A stretch of DNA of 64,000 nt from JBEVJC01 sp040510375 (GTDB lineage: Bacteria > Bacteroidota > Bacteroidia > Chitinophagales > Chitinophagaceae). The position numbers and the translations under genes are program-made. The notes beneath the pieces were generated by a model. The model had not been told where the DNA came from. It saw only the letters and a program-made list of their open reading frames with translations, and searched no databases. Positions within the stretch are counted from its first letter, which is position 1; each line of letters starts with the position of its first letter. The stretch spans positions 124,001-188,000 of the forward strand of contig JBEVJC010000016.1 of assembly GCA_040510375.1 (NCBI GenBank), in the 5' to 3' direction. This document shows, piece after piece, positions 9,426 through 19,500 of this stretch.

Positions 9426-10340
9426 ATGACAGCAAATCCGGTCATCGAAACCAGCAGCCTGAATTATTCCTTTAAATCGGGCATCAAGACACTCAATAAT
9501 GTAAATCTTATTGTACCGCAAGGCAGCGTTTATGGTTTTCTCGGACCAAATGGTGCGGGTAAAACCACCACACTGCGGTTATTACTCGGACTACTGCGAA
9601 ACCAGGAAGGCCAGCTGCGTCTATTCGGAAAAGAATTTGCCGGCAACCGGCTGGAGATTCTTTCGCGACTGGGTTCACTCATCGAATCGCCATCCCTGTA
9701 CCTGCACCTCAGTGCAAGGGAAAACCTGGAAGTGTATCGCGTAATATTCAAAGTGCCGAAAACCAGGGTGGAAGAGGTGTTGCGGATTGTGGGACTTGAC
9801 CAGACGGGCAAAAAGAAAGCAAAACAATTTTCACTGGGAATGAAACAACGGTTATCCATTGCCATTGCATTATTACATGAACCGGAATTGCTGATCCTGG
9901 ATGAACCAACCAACGGGCTCGATCCCAACGGTATCATTGAAACAAGGGAACTTATCCGCAAACTCAACAAGGAACATAATACTACGGTGCTGGTGTCGAG
10001 TCATATCCTCAATGAAGTGGAACGGATGGCAACGCATGTGGGCATCATCCATAAAGGAACCATGTTGTTCCAGGGGCCACTGGGCGAACTGCAACAAATG
10101 AAAACCAGGCAAACATCCCTGGAAATCCAGACCAATAACAATACCGGTGCAGCTGCATTGCTGAATCAGCACGGCAAGATAGACCTGCAACCCTCGAAAC
10201 TGGTATTACCCTTCCAGAGCAATGAACAAACTGCGGCCATCAACCGGCTGCTGGTCGAAAATGGATTTGATGTATATGCAATCCATCCCCAGCAGAACGA
10301 CCTCGAACAATTATTCCTTGATATAACATCCGCCAACTAA
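9426..10340 (+). CDS. ABC transporter ATP-binding protein (BcrA-like)
   Basis: This is a 304-residue ABC ATPase: Walker A GPNGAGKT (40-47), a signature of the FSLGMKQR form (135-142) in place of LSGGQ, and Walker B LLILDEP (155-161) followed by TNGLDPNG. The SLGMKQ variant and C-terminal extension (about 215-304) are typical of the BcrA/lantibiotic-immunity and NatA-like exporter group. Its stop overlaps the start of the permease gene by one base (TAATG), so translation is coupled. The pair probably exports or protects against a peptide, lipid or ion; no peptide biosynthesis gene is adjacent, so the substrate is unknown. Confidence 0.92.
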   Translation: MTANPVIETSSLNYSFKSGIKTLNNVNLIVPQGSVYGFLGPNGAGKTTTLRLLLGLLRNQEGQLRLFGKEFAGNRLEILSRLGSLIESPSLYLHLSARENLEVYRVIFKVPKTRVEEVLRIVGLDQTGKKKAKQFSLGMKQRLSIAIALLHEPELLILDEPTNGLDPNGIIETRELIRKLNKEHNTTVLVSSHILNEVERMATHVGIIHKGTMLFQGPLGELQQMKTRQTSLEIQTNNNTGAAALLNQHGKIDLQPSKLVLPFQSNEQTAAINRLLVENGFDVYAIHPQQNDLEQLFLDITSAN

Positions 10341-11122
10341 TGAGCTTATTTACTTCCGTACAATCTGAACTGGTCAAAACAAAAAGAAGCGCATCTTTCT
10401 GGATGAGTTTACTTGGAGCAGGTGTGATCCCGCTGATCTTTTTACTGGTCTATATTATTTCGCCCGAAAAAACTGCACCAAGCCTCCAGAAGACGCCATG
10501 GGAAATCCATTTCTTCCAGGGGTATCAGCAATTTGCCAGTTTCCTGCTGCCGATGTTTGTGATCCTGATCTGCAGCCAGATCCCGCAGATCGAATACAAG
10601 AACAATACATGGAAGCAGGTCTTTGCATCACCGCAATCGATCGGGAATATTTTTTTCTCCAAATACATTGCGATCATGCTGATGGTCCTGTTCCTGTTTC
10701 TGATGTATAATATTTTTATGCTCCTGGCAGCCGTGATCCCCAACCTGGTTCGTAAGGAGTTTACTTTCCTGGACAACCCGGTGAACTGGAAACAATTATT
10801 CCGCCTGAACCTGAAAACGTTCATTTCGCTACTCGCCATTATTTCAATCCAGTACTGGCTGAGTCTGCGGTTCAAAAATTTTATCGTTGCCATCGGACTG
10901 GGCCTTGCACTGCTGATCACATCCATCATGATGTTTGGATTCCAGTGGGAACATGTATACAAGGTGCCTTATGCATTCCCCCTGCTGTCATTAACAGGAA
11001 TGGTGGAAAAAGGAGAAGGAGGGCCGCTGTTCCTCAATCATGAATTGAATTCAATCGGCTACTTTATATTCTTTACGGTGCTTGCATTCCTTGATATGAA
11101 GTACAGGAAGGAGAGGGGTTGA
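10340..11122 (+). CDS. ABC-2-type transporter permease
   Basis: This is a 260-residue membrane protein with about six hydrophobic segments: SFWMSLLGAGVIPLIFLLVY, FASFLLPMFVILIC, IAIMLMVLFLFLMYNIFMLL, ISLLAIISIQYWLSL, FIVAIGLGLALLITSIM and a C-terminal segment. It fits the ABC2_membrane_4 group that partners with BcrA-like ATPases. The TAATG overlap with the upstream ATPase shows they form one two-gene operon. The gene converges on an M20 peptidase gene with only 15 bp between the stops and no obvious terminator. Substrate unknown. Confidence 0.85.
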   Translation: MSLFTSVQSELVKTKRSASFWMSLLGAGVIPLIFLLVYIISPEKTAPSLQKTPWEIHFFQGYQQFASFLLPMFVILICSQIPQIEYKNNTWKQVFASPQSIGNIFFSKYIAIMLMVLFLFLMYNIFMLLAAVIPNLVRKEFTFLDNPVNWKQLFRLNLKTFISLLAIISIQYWLSLRFKNFIVAIGLGLALLITSIMMFGFQWEHVYKVPYAFPLLSLTGMVEKGEGGPLFLNHELNSIGYFIFFTVLAFLDMKYRKERG

Positions 11123-11137
11123 TTCCGGCTGAACGTT

Positions 11138-12340
11138 TTATGAGGATGTTAAGTCTGGCACGGGGACATTAGCCGTACTCCCCAGCCAGGCCATTATGCC
11201 CATCCCGATTCCGATAGCAGATTCGTCAATATTAAATGTAGGTGTATGAACTCCTGATGTAATGCCTTTGGCCTTATTCATTACTCCCAACCGGTAAAAA
11301 CATCCCGGAATCTGTTGGGAATAATAGCCAAAATCTTCAGCGCCCATTCTCTTCTCCGTTTCTTCCACATTGGGGGCACCCATAAAGGCAATTGCCCTTT
11401 CAACCGCGACTTCATTCAGGATTTCGTTATTATATACCGATGGATAACCCACATCGATCATCAGGTCCAGCTCTCCACCCATACTTTTTACCAGGTTGGT
11501 TGCCATGGCCGTGATCAGTCCATGTGCCCTGAAACGCCATTCTTCATCCATTGCGCGGAAGGTGCCCATCAGCTTTACTTCATTGGGAATAACGTTGGTG
11601 GTATTACCCCCGTTAAAAGCGGTGATGGATAGCACCGATGGATTGAAGGGGTTATTGTTGCGACTGATCAGTTGTTGAAGCGCAACCACCAGATGCGACG
11701 CGATCAGGATCGGATCCACGCAAAGATGCGGTGATGCAGCATGACCGCCCTTGCCCTTTACCGTTATATATAATTCATCGGCACTGGCCATTACTTTGCC
11801 TGCGCGGAAACTTAGTTTCCCTGTTTCAAGACCTGGATGCACATGCAGTCCGAAAATGGCCGTTGGAGCCGGATTCAGCAATACGCCTTCTTTGATAAGC
11901 AGACTGGCACCTCCCGGATTTTTTTCTTCACCAGGCTGGAAGATCAGTTTAATGGTGCCCTCCCATTCCTGTTTCAGCGTTTCCAGGATTCTTGCTGCGC
12001 CAAGCAGGCAGCTGGTATGGACATCGTGACCGCAGGCATGCATCACGCCCGGGTTTTTGGATTTATAGCTGACGGTATTTTCTTCCTGGATAGGTAGTGC
12101 ATCAATGTCGGCCCGCAGGGCAATAACCCGCGACGATGGATTTTTTCCTTCAATCAGACCGATCACCCCGGTGGTTGCCTTTACTTCAAAAGGAATCCCC
12201 ATCTCCCCGAGTTTTGCCTGGATGAATTTTGATGTTTCAAATTCTTTATAGCTCAGTTCAGGGTTTGCATGCAGATGATGGCGAACGTCGATGAATTCAG
12301 GTGCCAGGTCCTTTGCCAGCGATTTGATCTTTTCTATCAT
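11138..12340 (-). CDS. M20 family metallo-amidohydrolase
   Basis: This 400-residue enzyme belongs to the M20D (IAA-amino acid/hippurate hydrolase) group, which hydrolyses N-acyl or N-carboxyl amide bonds of amino acids in the cytoplasm. Visible motifs are RHHLHANPELSYKEFET (20-36), the metal-ligand loop HACGHDVH (101-108, with Cys103 and His105), PGEEKNPGG (136-144) and a GLHVHPGL segment near 163. The insert dimerisation domain is centred on VKGKGGHAASPHLCVDPI. Length is normal. The gene is monocistronic with a -7 box right in front of the ATG. The precise substrate cannot be read from sequence. Confidence 0.93.
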   Translation of the reverse strand: MIEKIKSLAKDLAPEFIDVRHHLHANPELSYKEFETSKFIQAKLGEMGIPFEVKATTGVIGLIEGKNPSSRVIALRADIDALPIQEENTVSYKSKNPGVMHACGHDVHTSCLLGAARILETLKQEWEGTIKLIFQPGEEKNPGGASLLIKEGVLLNPAPTAIFGLHVHPGLETGKLSFRAGKVMASADELYITVKGKGGHAASPHLCVDPILIASHLVVALQQLISRNNNPFNPSVLSITAFNGGNTTNVIPNEVKLMGTFRAMDEEWRFRAHGLITAMATNLVKSMGGELDLMIDVGYPSVYNNEILNEVAVERAIAFMGAPNVEETEKRMGAEDFGYYSQQIPGCFYRLGVMNKAKGITSGVHTPTFNIDESAIGIGMGIMAWLGSTANVPVPDLTSS

Positions 12341-12344
12341 GAGG

Positions 12345-12352
12345 CAAAAATA
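12345..12352 (-). promoter_or_regulatory. -7 box just upstream of the M20 amidohydrolase
   Basis: The minus strand reads TATTTTTG, matching TAnnTTTG, with its 3' end four bases from the ATG. If used, it would give a nearly leaderless mRNA. No -33 TTTG was found, so the call is tentative. Confidence 0.35.
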
Positions 12353-12489
12353 GCTAAATCCGATAAGAGCCGCCTTGTTATGACCGGGTATCGGGTTTTG
12401 ATACGGGAAGATGTGGCGTGATTTATATTCCCTGCCGGCTTATAACTGGTCCGATAGAATTAAGCGGTATATAACGGAAGAAGTATTAT

Positions 12490-12924
12490 TTAAAGATCCT
12501 CATTCTTTTCCGGCTTGAGTTCAATGATATCATTCATCACAAACACACCCTTTGGAAAATAAATCTTCATCCGTTGCTGGTACGACTCGGCGTCTTTACG
12601 TTCCCTGAAGTTTCCGGCTTTTACCTTGTAATAAGGCGACTGGTGCCAGAGATAGGGCTGAAGTTCGGGGAAATAATTATAGATAGTGGTTTTTGCCGCA
12701 ATCGCTTCCTCGCGGTTACTGGTGCTGATGATCATCAGCCGGTAACCCTTACCGGATTTCCGGGAGTCGCGGCTTGTTTCCTCATTGATCTGGGCCTGCA
12801 ATGTCACCAGTTGATCCAGCCTGGGGTCTTTATGCACAATCACCGTTGCCGAGTCTGTTGGATCGGCCTGCGCAAATGTTTGAAGAGATGTCAGCACAAT
12901 AAAAATCGTAATGAGTTTTCGCAT
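12490..12924 (-). CDS. SPOR domain-containing secreted protein
   Basis: This is a 144-residue protein with a signal peptide (MRKLITIFIVLTSLQTFAQA). The C-terminal two thirds contain a SPOR-like fold: GYRLMIISTSNREEAIAAKTTIYNYFP, then YKVKAGNFRERKDAESYQQRMKIYFPKGVFVMNDII. SPOR domains bind denuded peptidoglycan glycan strands, usually at division sites. The gene lies 49 bp downstream of nothing coding on its strand and precedes an unrelated M20 gene, so it is probably transcribed alone or by read-through from nothing visible here. Family assignment is good; localisation is inferred. Confidence 0.85.
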   Translation of the reverse strand: MRKLITIFIVLTSLQTFAQADPTDSATVIVHKDPRLDQLVTLQAQINEETSRDSRKSGKGYRLMIISTSNREEAIAAKTTIYNYFPELQPYLWHQSPYYKVKAGNFRERKDAESYQQRMKIYFPKGVFVMNDIIELKPEKNEDL

Positions 12925-12973
12925 AATAACGTATTCAGGTTCCTGTCAGGAACGTAAAAAGGAATTGATTATT

Positions 12974-13927
12974 CTAATAACCGCCTCCGCTGCCCGCAAT
13001 ATTTTCAATCGGATGCCAGGTGGTCTTTATCTCCTGGGTATCGAGGATAAAATAGGGTGATTGCCCGCCATCCGAATACCAATCGATTCCGTTATAAAAA
13101 AATACCCGCTTCAGGTTATCTGTCCCCTTTAAGGCAATGAGCTGCTGAATGGTAGTGTCGTTTTCACAGTAAATGGTTGCATTTACGTCCATATGATCAG
13201 CAAAAAATGGTGCCAGTTCCTTCAGTTTCCCTGTTAAAATATTAACCACCCCGCCCGGCAGGTCGCTCGAGTTCAACACTTCCGCAAATGTAACGGCGCA
13301 CAATGGTTTGGTTTCAGCAGCAAGTACCACGCAGGTATTACCGCCGGCGATTACAGGGGCAATCAACGACACCAGTCCAAGCAATGAATCAGTCTGCGGT
13401 GCTATCATTGCTACCACACCCATTGGTTCGGCGACCGAGAAATTAAAATGTGAACTGCCAACAGGATTGACTGAACTGAATATCTGCTGGAATTTATCAC
13501 ACCATCCCGAATAATAGATCAGCCGGTCAATCGACAGGTCCACTTCCCTTGTTGCTTCCAGCGGTTGTTTATCCTGGCGGATCAATTCATCGATAAACTG
13601 CGATTTACGTCCCTCCAGCATTTCAGCCATCCGGTAAAGGATCTGCCCGCGGTTGGAAGCGGCTCTTCCGGCCCAACCACCGATGGCACCCCTGGCGGCA
13701 AGAACAGCATCCCTGAAATCTTTCCGTGAACTGAGACAAACATTCGCCAGCTTTTCACCGGCGCTATTTTCCGGACTATAAAATCTTCCGGATTCGGTGC
13801 GCGGAAACTGGCCACCGATATAAATCTTATACGTTTTTAATACTTCAAGGCGTGTGGTGGGCACTTCTTTTTCAAGACCATTGGAGCTGACCAGCGCGTC
13901 GGATGTTTTTACATTTGTCTTTGCCAT
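12974..13927 (-). CDS. truncated aldehyde dehydrogenase-like protein lacking the catalytic half
   Basis: This 317-residue protein matches only the N-terminal part of the aldehyde dehydrogenase superfamily: YKIYIGGQFPRTESGRFYSPEN, VLAARGAIGGWAGRAA, EPMGVVAMIAPQT and SDLPGGVVNILTG, about residues 30-240. It lacks the ELGGK glutamate motif and the FNQGxxC catalytic cysteine. After residue 240 it continues with a short region unlike canonical ALDHs and ends in SGGGY. It starts 10 bp after a full-length ALDH and follows deoC, so it is the third gene of an operon. Its frame is intact and it is probably expressed. A structural or regulatory subunit role, as in the pseudo-ALDH half of ALDH16-type proteins, is an inference. 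Confidence 0.85.
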   Translation of the reverse strand: MAKTNVKTSDALVSSNGLEKEVPTTRLEVLKTYKIYIGGQFPRTESGRFYSPENSAGEKLANVCLSSRKDFRDAVLAARGAIGGWAGRAASNRGQILYRMAEMLEGRKSQFIDELIRQDKQPLEATREVDLSIDRLIYYSGWCDKFQQIFSSVNPVGSSHFNFSVAEPMGVVAMIAPQTDSLLGLVSLIAPVIAGGNTCVVLAAETKPLCAVTFAEVLNSSDLPGGVVNILTGKLKELAPFFADHMDVNATIYCENDTTIQQLIALKGTDNLKRVFFYNGIDWYSDGGQSPYFILDTQEIKTTWHPIENIAGSGGGY

Positions 13928-13937
13928 ACTGTTTCAG

Positions 13938-15440
13938 TTAATAGTTCCCAAGGTTTACATAAGCGGATAAACCATGCAGTCCGCCTTCCCTGCCAAAGCC
14001 ACTTTCCTTATAACCACCAAACGGGGATGATGGATCAAACTTGTTAAAGGTATTGGCCCATACCACGCCGGCTTTTAAGCGGCGGGTGAGATTGAAGATC
14101 TTGGATCCTTTATCGGTCCACACACCGGCACTAAGACCGTATGGTGAATTGTTTGCCTTTTCAATAACCTCCTCATCTGTGCGAAAGGTCAGTACCGATA
14201 ATACCGGTCCGAATATTTCTTCCTGCGCAATAAGGCTGCTCTGTGCAACATTGGTAAACATGGTTGGCCGTACAAAAAATCCTTTACCCGGAAGTTTACA
14301 GGAGCTCTCATACATTTCAGCACCTTCCTGTATCCCGATCTTTATATATTTATTGATGATGTTCAGCTGGGAGCGGGAATTAATAGCACCCACATCAGTG
14401 TTTTTATCCATCGGGTCGCCCACAATCAATGATTCAAGACGATCTTTCAGTTTACGGATCACTTCTTTTGCCACCGATTCCTGCACGTACAAACGCGATC
14501 CCGCACAACATACATGGCCCTGGTTAAAATAAATGGCATTGATCACCCCTTCCACAGCCTGGTCGATCGGCGCATCATCAAAAATAATATTGGCTGCCTT
14601 ACCTCCCAGTTCAAGTGTTGATTTTTTATTGGTCCCTGCTATTGATCGCTGTATGATCTTACCTACTTCGGTGGATCCGGTAAAAGCAATTTTATTTACA
14701 TCAGGATGATTGACCATTGCAGCACCGGTATTGCCGGCACCGGTAATAATATTCACCACTCCCGGCGGGAGATCCGATTCGCGGATTATTTCGGCCAGCG
14801 TCAACGCCGTAAGGGGCGTGGTTTCTGCGGGTTTAAGCACTACCGTATTACCCGTTGCAAGTGCCGGCGCAATCTTCCAGGCTGCCATTAACAATGGAAA
14901 ATTCCAGGGTATGATCTGCGCCGCCACACCCAGAGGTGCAGTGCGCCGGTTGGGGAAGGCATACTCCAGTTTATCAGCCCATCCCGCATAATAAAAAAAA
15001 TGATTGGCTGCGGTGGGTACATCAAAGTCGCGGCTTTCCCTGATTGGTTTTCCTCCATCCAGTGTTTCGATCACGGCCAGTTCGCGGGCGCGCTCCTGGA
15101 TAATTCTTGCGATCCGGAAAATATATTTTGCCCTTTCTTTAGCGGGCATTTTCTTCCAGTATTTATCATAGGCGTTTCGTGCAGCACCAACGGCCTTATC
15201 CACATCGGCTTCGCCTGCATCGGCTACCTGGCTGAGTTGTTCTTCAGTAGCGGGATTGATGGTTTTGAAATATTTATTTCCAGCCGGTTTCTGCCATTCA
15301 CCATTAATGAAAAGATCATACTGCGGTTTTATCTGCGCAGCGCTCTTGCTCTCCGGTGCAGGCGAATAAGTCCAGGCGGTATCAAACTTGAGCCGGATAG
15401 TATTGGTTTTCCGGGGTGATGATTTTTTCTTGACGGCCAT
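13938..15440 (-). CDS. NAD(P)-dependent aldehyde dehydrogenase
   Basis: This is a full-length 500-residue ALDH oxidising an aldehyde to the carboxylic acid. Visible are the cofactor-binding segments IPWNFPLLMAAWKIAPAL (177-194) and FTGSTEVGK (253-261), the general base Glu277 in LELGGK, and the nucleophile Cys311 in FNQGHVCCAGSR. A basic N-terminal extension of about 35 residues (MAVKKKSSPRKTNTIR) precedes the core. Placed 30 bp downstream of deoC, it is a good candidate to oxidise the acetaldehyde released by deoxyribose-phosphate aldolase; this substrate is inferred from context. It is followed at 10 bp by the truncated ALDH-like gene. Confidence 0.95.
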   Translation of the reverse strand: MAVKKKSSPRKTNTIRLKFDTAWTYSPAPESKSAAQIKPQYDLFINGEWQKPAGNKYFKTINPATEEQLSQVADAGEADVDKAVGAARNAYDKYWKKMPAKERAKYIFRIARIIQERARELAVIETLDGGKPIRESRDFDVPTAANHFFYYAGWADKLEYAFPNRRTAPLGVAAQIIPWNFPLLMAAWKIAPALATGNTVVLKPAETTPLTALTLAEIIRESDLPPGVVNIITGAGNTGAAMVNHPDVNKIAFTGSTEVGKIIQRSIAGTNKKSTLELGGKAANIIFDDAPIDQAVEGVINAIYFNQGHVCCAGSRLYVQESVAKEVIRKLKDRLESLIVGDPMDKNTDVGAINSRSQLNIINKYIKIGIQEGAEMYESSCKLPGKGFFVRPTMFTNVAQSSLIAQEEIFGPVLSVLTFRTDEEVIEKANNSPYGLSAGVWTDKGSKIFNLTRRLKAGVVWANTFNKFDPSSPFGGYKESGFGREGGLHGLSAYVNLGNY

Positions 15441-15470
15441 ATCTTTTATTTAAAAATGGGGTCTAAAGGT

Positions 15471-16388
15471 TTAGTCGACCGAAAAATAATTGGGCGACTG
15501 GTACACGCCGGTTTCGGCTTTTACCAGTTGCATCAGAACATCATTGGCGAGACTGCTTGCCCCGAAACGTAACCATTCATTGGTAAGCCAGGCATCACCC
15601 AGTACTTCCTTTACCATTACGAGATAATGCAGGGCGAGTTTTGATTTTGAAATACTGCCTGCGGGTTTCATGCCAACCATCTTACCGGTGCGATAATAAT
15701 GATCACGGATTGCATCCAGCATAACCAGTGTGACCGGCATGGTGGCCGCGGGCTGGATTTTTCCAGTCGATGTCTTGATAAAATCAGCTCCCGCCTGGAT
15801 GGCTATATCACTTGCCTTACGTACTTTATCAAATGTGCCCAGTTCACCGGTCTCCAGGATCACTTTGAGACGTGCGTCACCACATGCTTCTTTTACTGCG
15901 GCAATTTCATCGTACACAAAATTGTATTCGCCCATGAGGAACCTGCCACGGCTGATTACCATGTCCACTTCATCGGCTCCTTCACTAACAGCATATTTTG
16001 TATCGCGGATCTTCACATCCCTGGCCGCCTGGCCGCTGGGAAATGCGGTGGCAACCGAAGCGACCTTAATCCCTGAATCGCCCAGTGCCTTACGTGCGGT
16101 CTTCACCATTGAAGGATAAACGCAGATAGCAGCAACAGTGGGAAGACCGGGCAACTGGTCGTGCGGATGCACCGCTTTATAACAAAGTTGTTTCACCTTA
16201 CCTTCTGTATCCTTTCCCTCAAGGGTGGTAAGGTCAATCATGTTCAATACCAGTTTCAACCCGTTCTTTTTGGATTCATCTTTAATACTCCGTTTGGTAA
16301 AACGGACTACACGTTCTTCAATACCCACCTGATCGATGCGGGGAGAAACAGTAAAATCCATTATTGAGCCTGGACGTATGGCAGCCAT
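15471..16388 (-). CDS. deoC: deoxyribose-phosphate aldolase
   Basis: This 305-residue class I aldolase splits 2-deoxyribose-5-phosphate into glyceraldehyde-3-phosphate and acetaldehyde. The Schiff-base lysine is in FIKTSTGK (Lys205), and the second active-site lysine is in MKPAGSI (Lys241). VDMVISRG (141-148) and VILETGEL (176-183) are also conserved. Its N-terminal extension of about 40 residues is longer than in Escherichia coli DeoC, as in the eukaryote-like subgroup. First gene of the deoC/ALDH/ALDH-like operon; a weak -7-like TACCTTTA lies in the 5' region. The operon suggests a route from deoxynucleosides to G3P and acetate. Confidence 0.96.
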   Translation of the reverse strand: MAAIRPGSIMDFTVSPRIDQVGIEERVVRFTKRSIKDESKKNGLKLVLNMIDLTTLEGKDTEGKVKQLCYKAVHPHDQLPGLPTVAAICVYPSMVKTARKALGDSGIKVASVATAFPSGQAARDVKIRDTKYAVSEGADEVDMVISRGRFLMGEYNFVYDEIAAVKEACGDARLKVILETGELGTFDKVRKASDIAIQAGADFIKTSTGKIQPAATMPVTLVMLDAIRDHYYRTGKMVGMKPAGSISKSKLALHYLVMVKEVLGDAWLTNEWLRFGASSLANDVLMQLVKAETGVYQSPNYFSVD

Positions 16389-16505
16389 GACATTTTTTTA
16401 AGGAGTGGTAAAGGTACTTTATGTCCCCCATTTTACTTAAATTGAAATTCTTTTATACCAGCAGGATTCCATGGGAATCGGCATCTAATCACAAAACTTT
16501 TTGCA

Positions 16506-19500
16506 ATGAGAAAACCCGGTCTTCTGGCAAGGCTGTTGGTACTGGCATCCCTGATAACAGGGCCTGTCGTACTTCCTGCCCAGGTCACCTTTCCCGAAAA
16601 TGGCGTAGCCGATCCAAGGCATGGCCACTATGCTTTTACAAACGCGACCATCGTTAAGGACGCAGTCAACACACTTACCAATGCAACATTAGTGATCAAA
16701 GACGGCCGGATCGTAGCCGTTGGGTCCAACCTTCCCGCGCCCTCAGGCGCCGTGGTGGTTGATTGTAAGGGTAAGTACATTTATCCGTCGTTCATCGACA
16801 TTTATGCCGACTACGGTACCGTGACACCGCAACGTCCTGCCGGCGGATTCAATTTTAATGCCCCGCAGCAACTGGCTACTGCCACCAAGGGACCATTCGG
16901 ATGGAACCAGGCGATTAAAACCGATGTGGATGCCTTCAAATTATTTGCGGTGGATGATGCTAAAGCCAAACCCTTGCGGGAAGCGGGTTTTGGCACGGTC
17001 CTCACACATGTGAAAGACGGAATCGCAAGGGGCACCGGAACCGTGGTGACCCTGGCAACTGACCGGGAGAACATGGTTATTATCCGGGATAAGGCAAGCT
17101 CCCATTTCTCCTTTAATAAAGGAACGTCCACACAAAGTTATCCGTCGTCCATGATGGGTACCATTGCATTGCTGAGACAATCATACCTCGATGCCCAGTG
17201 GTATAAAAGCAGTCCTGCAACCGAAGGTTTCAACATCACCCTCAAATCATTAAATGATAATGCTTCCCTGCCACAGGTATTTGAAGCAAATGATCTCTGG
17301 AATGATCTCCGCGCCGATCGCATTGGAGATGAATTTGGTATTCAGTTCATCATCAAGGGTGGTGGTAATGAATATCAGCGAGTGAAAGAAATCAAGGCCA
17401 CCAATGCTTCCTTTATTATTGGTCTCAACTTTCCGCAGGCACAGGATGTGGAAGATCCGAATGATGCCCGTTTTGTTTCATTGAAAGATATGAAACATTG
17501 GGAACTGGCTCCCACCAATGCTGCCGCACTGGAAAAAGCGGGTGTTCCGTTTGCATTGACAACGGCCGACCTGCGCGCTGTAAACCTCTTCTGGCCTGGT
17601 TTGCGCAAAGCCATGGAATATGGTCTTACAGAAGCAACAGCTATCAATGCACTTACCCGCACACCCGCCACACTGATGGGTGTATATGATAAAGTGGGAA
17701 GTCTTGATGCTGGTAAACTGGCAAACTTCCTTATCACAAACGGTCCCGTATTTAATGAGAAGACCGTTATCCTGGACAACTATGTCCAGGGTATAAAGTA
17801 TACTATTAAAGAAGATCTCAGTTCATCTACCGGTACCTATGCGGTAACGGTAAACGGGGTGAACGGAACAGAAAAATATACCCTTGATGTAAAAAGCGGA
17901 ACAAGTGCCGCCCTGTACGCCACCGATACGTTGAATACCAAATTCAGCTATGATGGTAAAAATGTAAAACTGGGATATGCACCGACAACCCGCCGCCAGC
18001 GCCCCGGAACAGAAACAGCGCCACCGGCTGGTACACGCCCCGGAGGATTTAATCGTGGTACTGAAACGCCTTTACCACCAACAGCCGTGCTTCTCAGTGG
18101 CATCAGCAATGGTAAAGAGTGGAATGGTACAGGTATTGATTCGGCAGGCAATTCCATCACGTGGACAGCAGTGATGCTAACCAGTAAGGAACCACCCGCA
18201 GACACTACGAAGAAAAAAGAAATGCCGGTGCTGGGTAAGGTTACCTATCCCTTCGAACCATTTGGATGGGAAGAAAACCAGCGTCCGCAACAGGAAACAA
18301 TCCTGATTAAAAATGCTACGGTATGGACTAATGAAAAAGAAGGCATCCTGCAGAATACGGATGTACTGATCAGGGCTGGTAAAATCGCCGGTGTAGGAAA
18401 GGGCCTTTCCGCAACAGGGGCAAGGGTGATCGACGGTACCGGCAAACATGTAACTGCCGGGATTATTGATGAACATTCGCATATTGCGGCTGCGTCTATC
18501 AATGAAGGCGGACAAAGTGTTACTTCCGAAGTGCGGATTGCAGATAACCTGAACCCTGAAGACATAAATATCTATCGCCAGCTGAGTGGCGGGGTTACAT
18601 CATCACATATCCTGCATGGTTCGGCCAATGTAATCGGCGGACAAACTCAGCTGATCAAATTACGTTGGGGTGGAAATGATGAGGAGTTGAAATATAAAGG
18701 ATGGACCGGGCAGATCAAGTTTGCACTGGGCGAAAATGTGAAACGTTCTTCTTCTGCAATTGGTAATAACCGTTATCCCGACAGCCGTATGGGTGTGGAA
18801 CAGGTGCTGGTGGATGCATTCACCCGCGCAAAGGATTACCAGAAGGCATGGAAAGAATATGAAACAGCAAAGAATAAAAAAGGACTCACAGCTCCACGTC
18901 GCGACCTGGAACTGGATGCCCTTGTAGAGATCCTGGAGAATAAAAGGTATATCACCTGCCACTCCTATGTGCAGAGTGAGATCATGGGTTCTATCGAAGT
19001 GGCCAACCGCATGGGTTACAAGTACAATACATTTACCCATATCCTGGAAGGATATAAGGTAGCAGATAAAATGCTGGAACATGGAGCTAATGCTTCCACC
19101 TTCTCTGACTGGTGGGCTTATAAAATGGAGGTGGAAGATGCCATCCCTTATAATGCCGCCATCATGCAACATGTGGGTTTGAATGTAGCCATCAATTCGG
19201 ACGACGCCGAGATGGCCCGGCGCCTTAACCAGGAAGCAGCCAAGATTGTGAAATATGGCGGGGTAACAGAAGAGGAAGCCCTGAAGATGGTAACGCTCAA
19301 TCCGGCAAAAATGCTTCATGTGGACGATAAGGTCGGCAGTTTGAAAGTTGGTAAGGACGGCGATGTGGTTCTCTGGAGCGATAACCCATTGAGCATTTAT
19401 GCCAAATCACTGTACACCATTGTTGATGGTACCATTTATTTCGATCGCGAAAAAGATGCGGATTTGCAGAAGCAGGTAGATCTTGAACGCAACCGGCTGG

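Noticed and set aside
13308..13514. Short plus-strand frames opposite the ALDH-like gene
   Set aside because: They overlap an intact coding sequence on the other strand and have no supporting motifs.
18660..19319. Minus-strand open frame of 219 codons
   Set aside because: It is antisense to the well-conserved second unit of the amidohydrolase.
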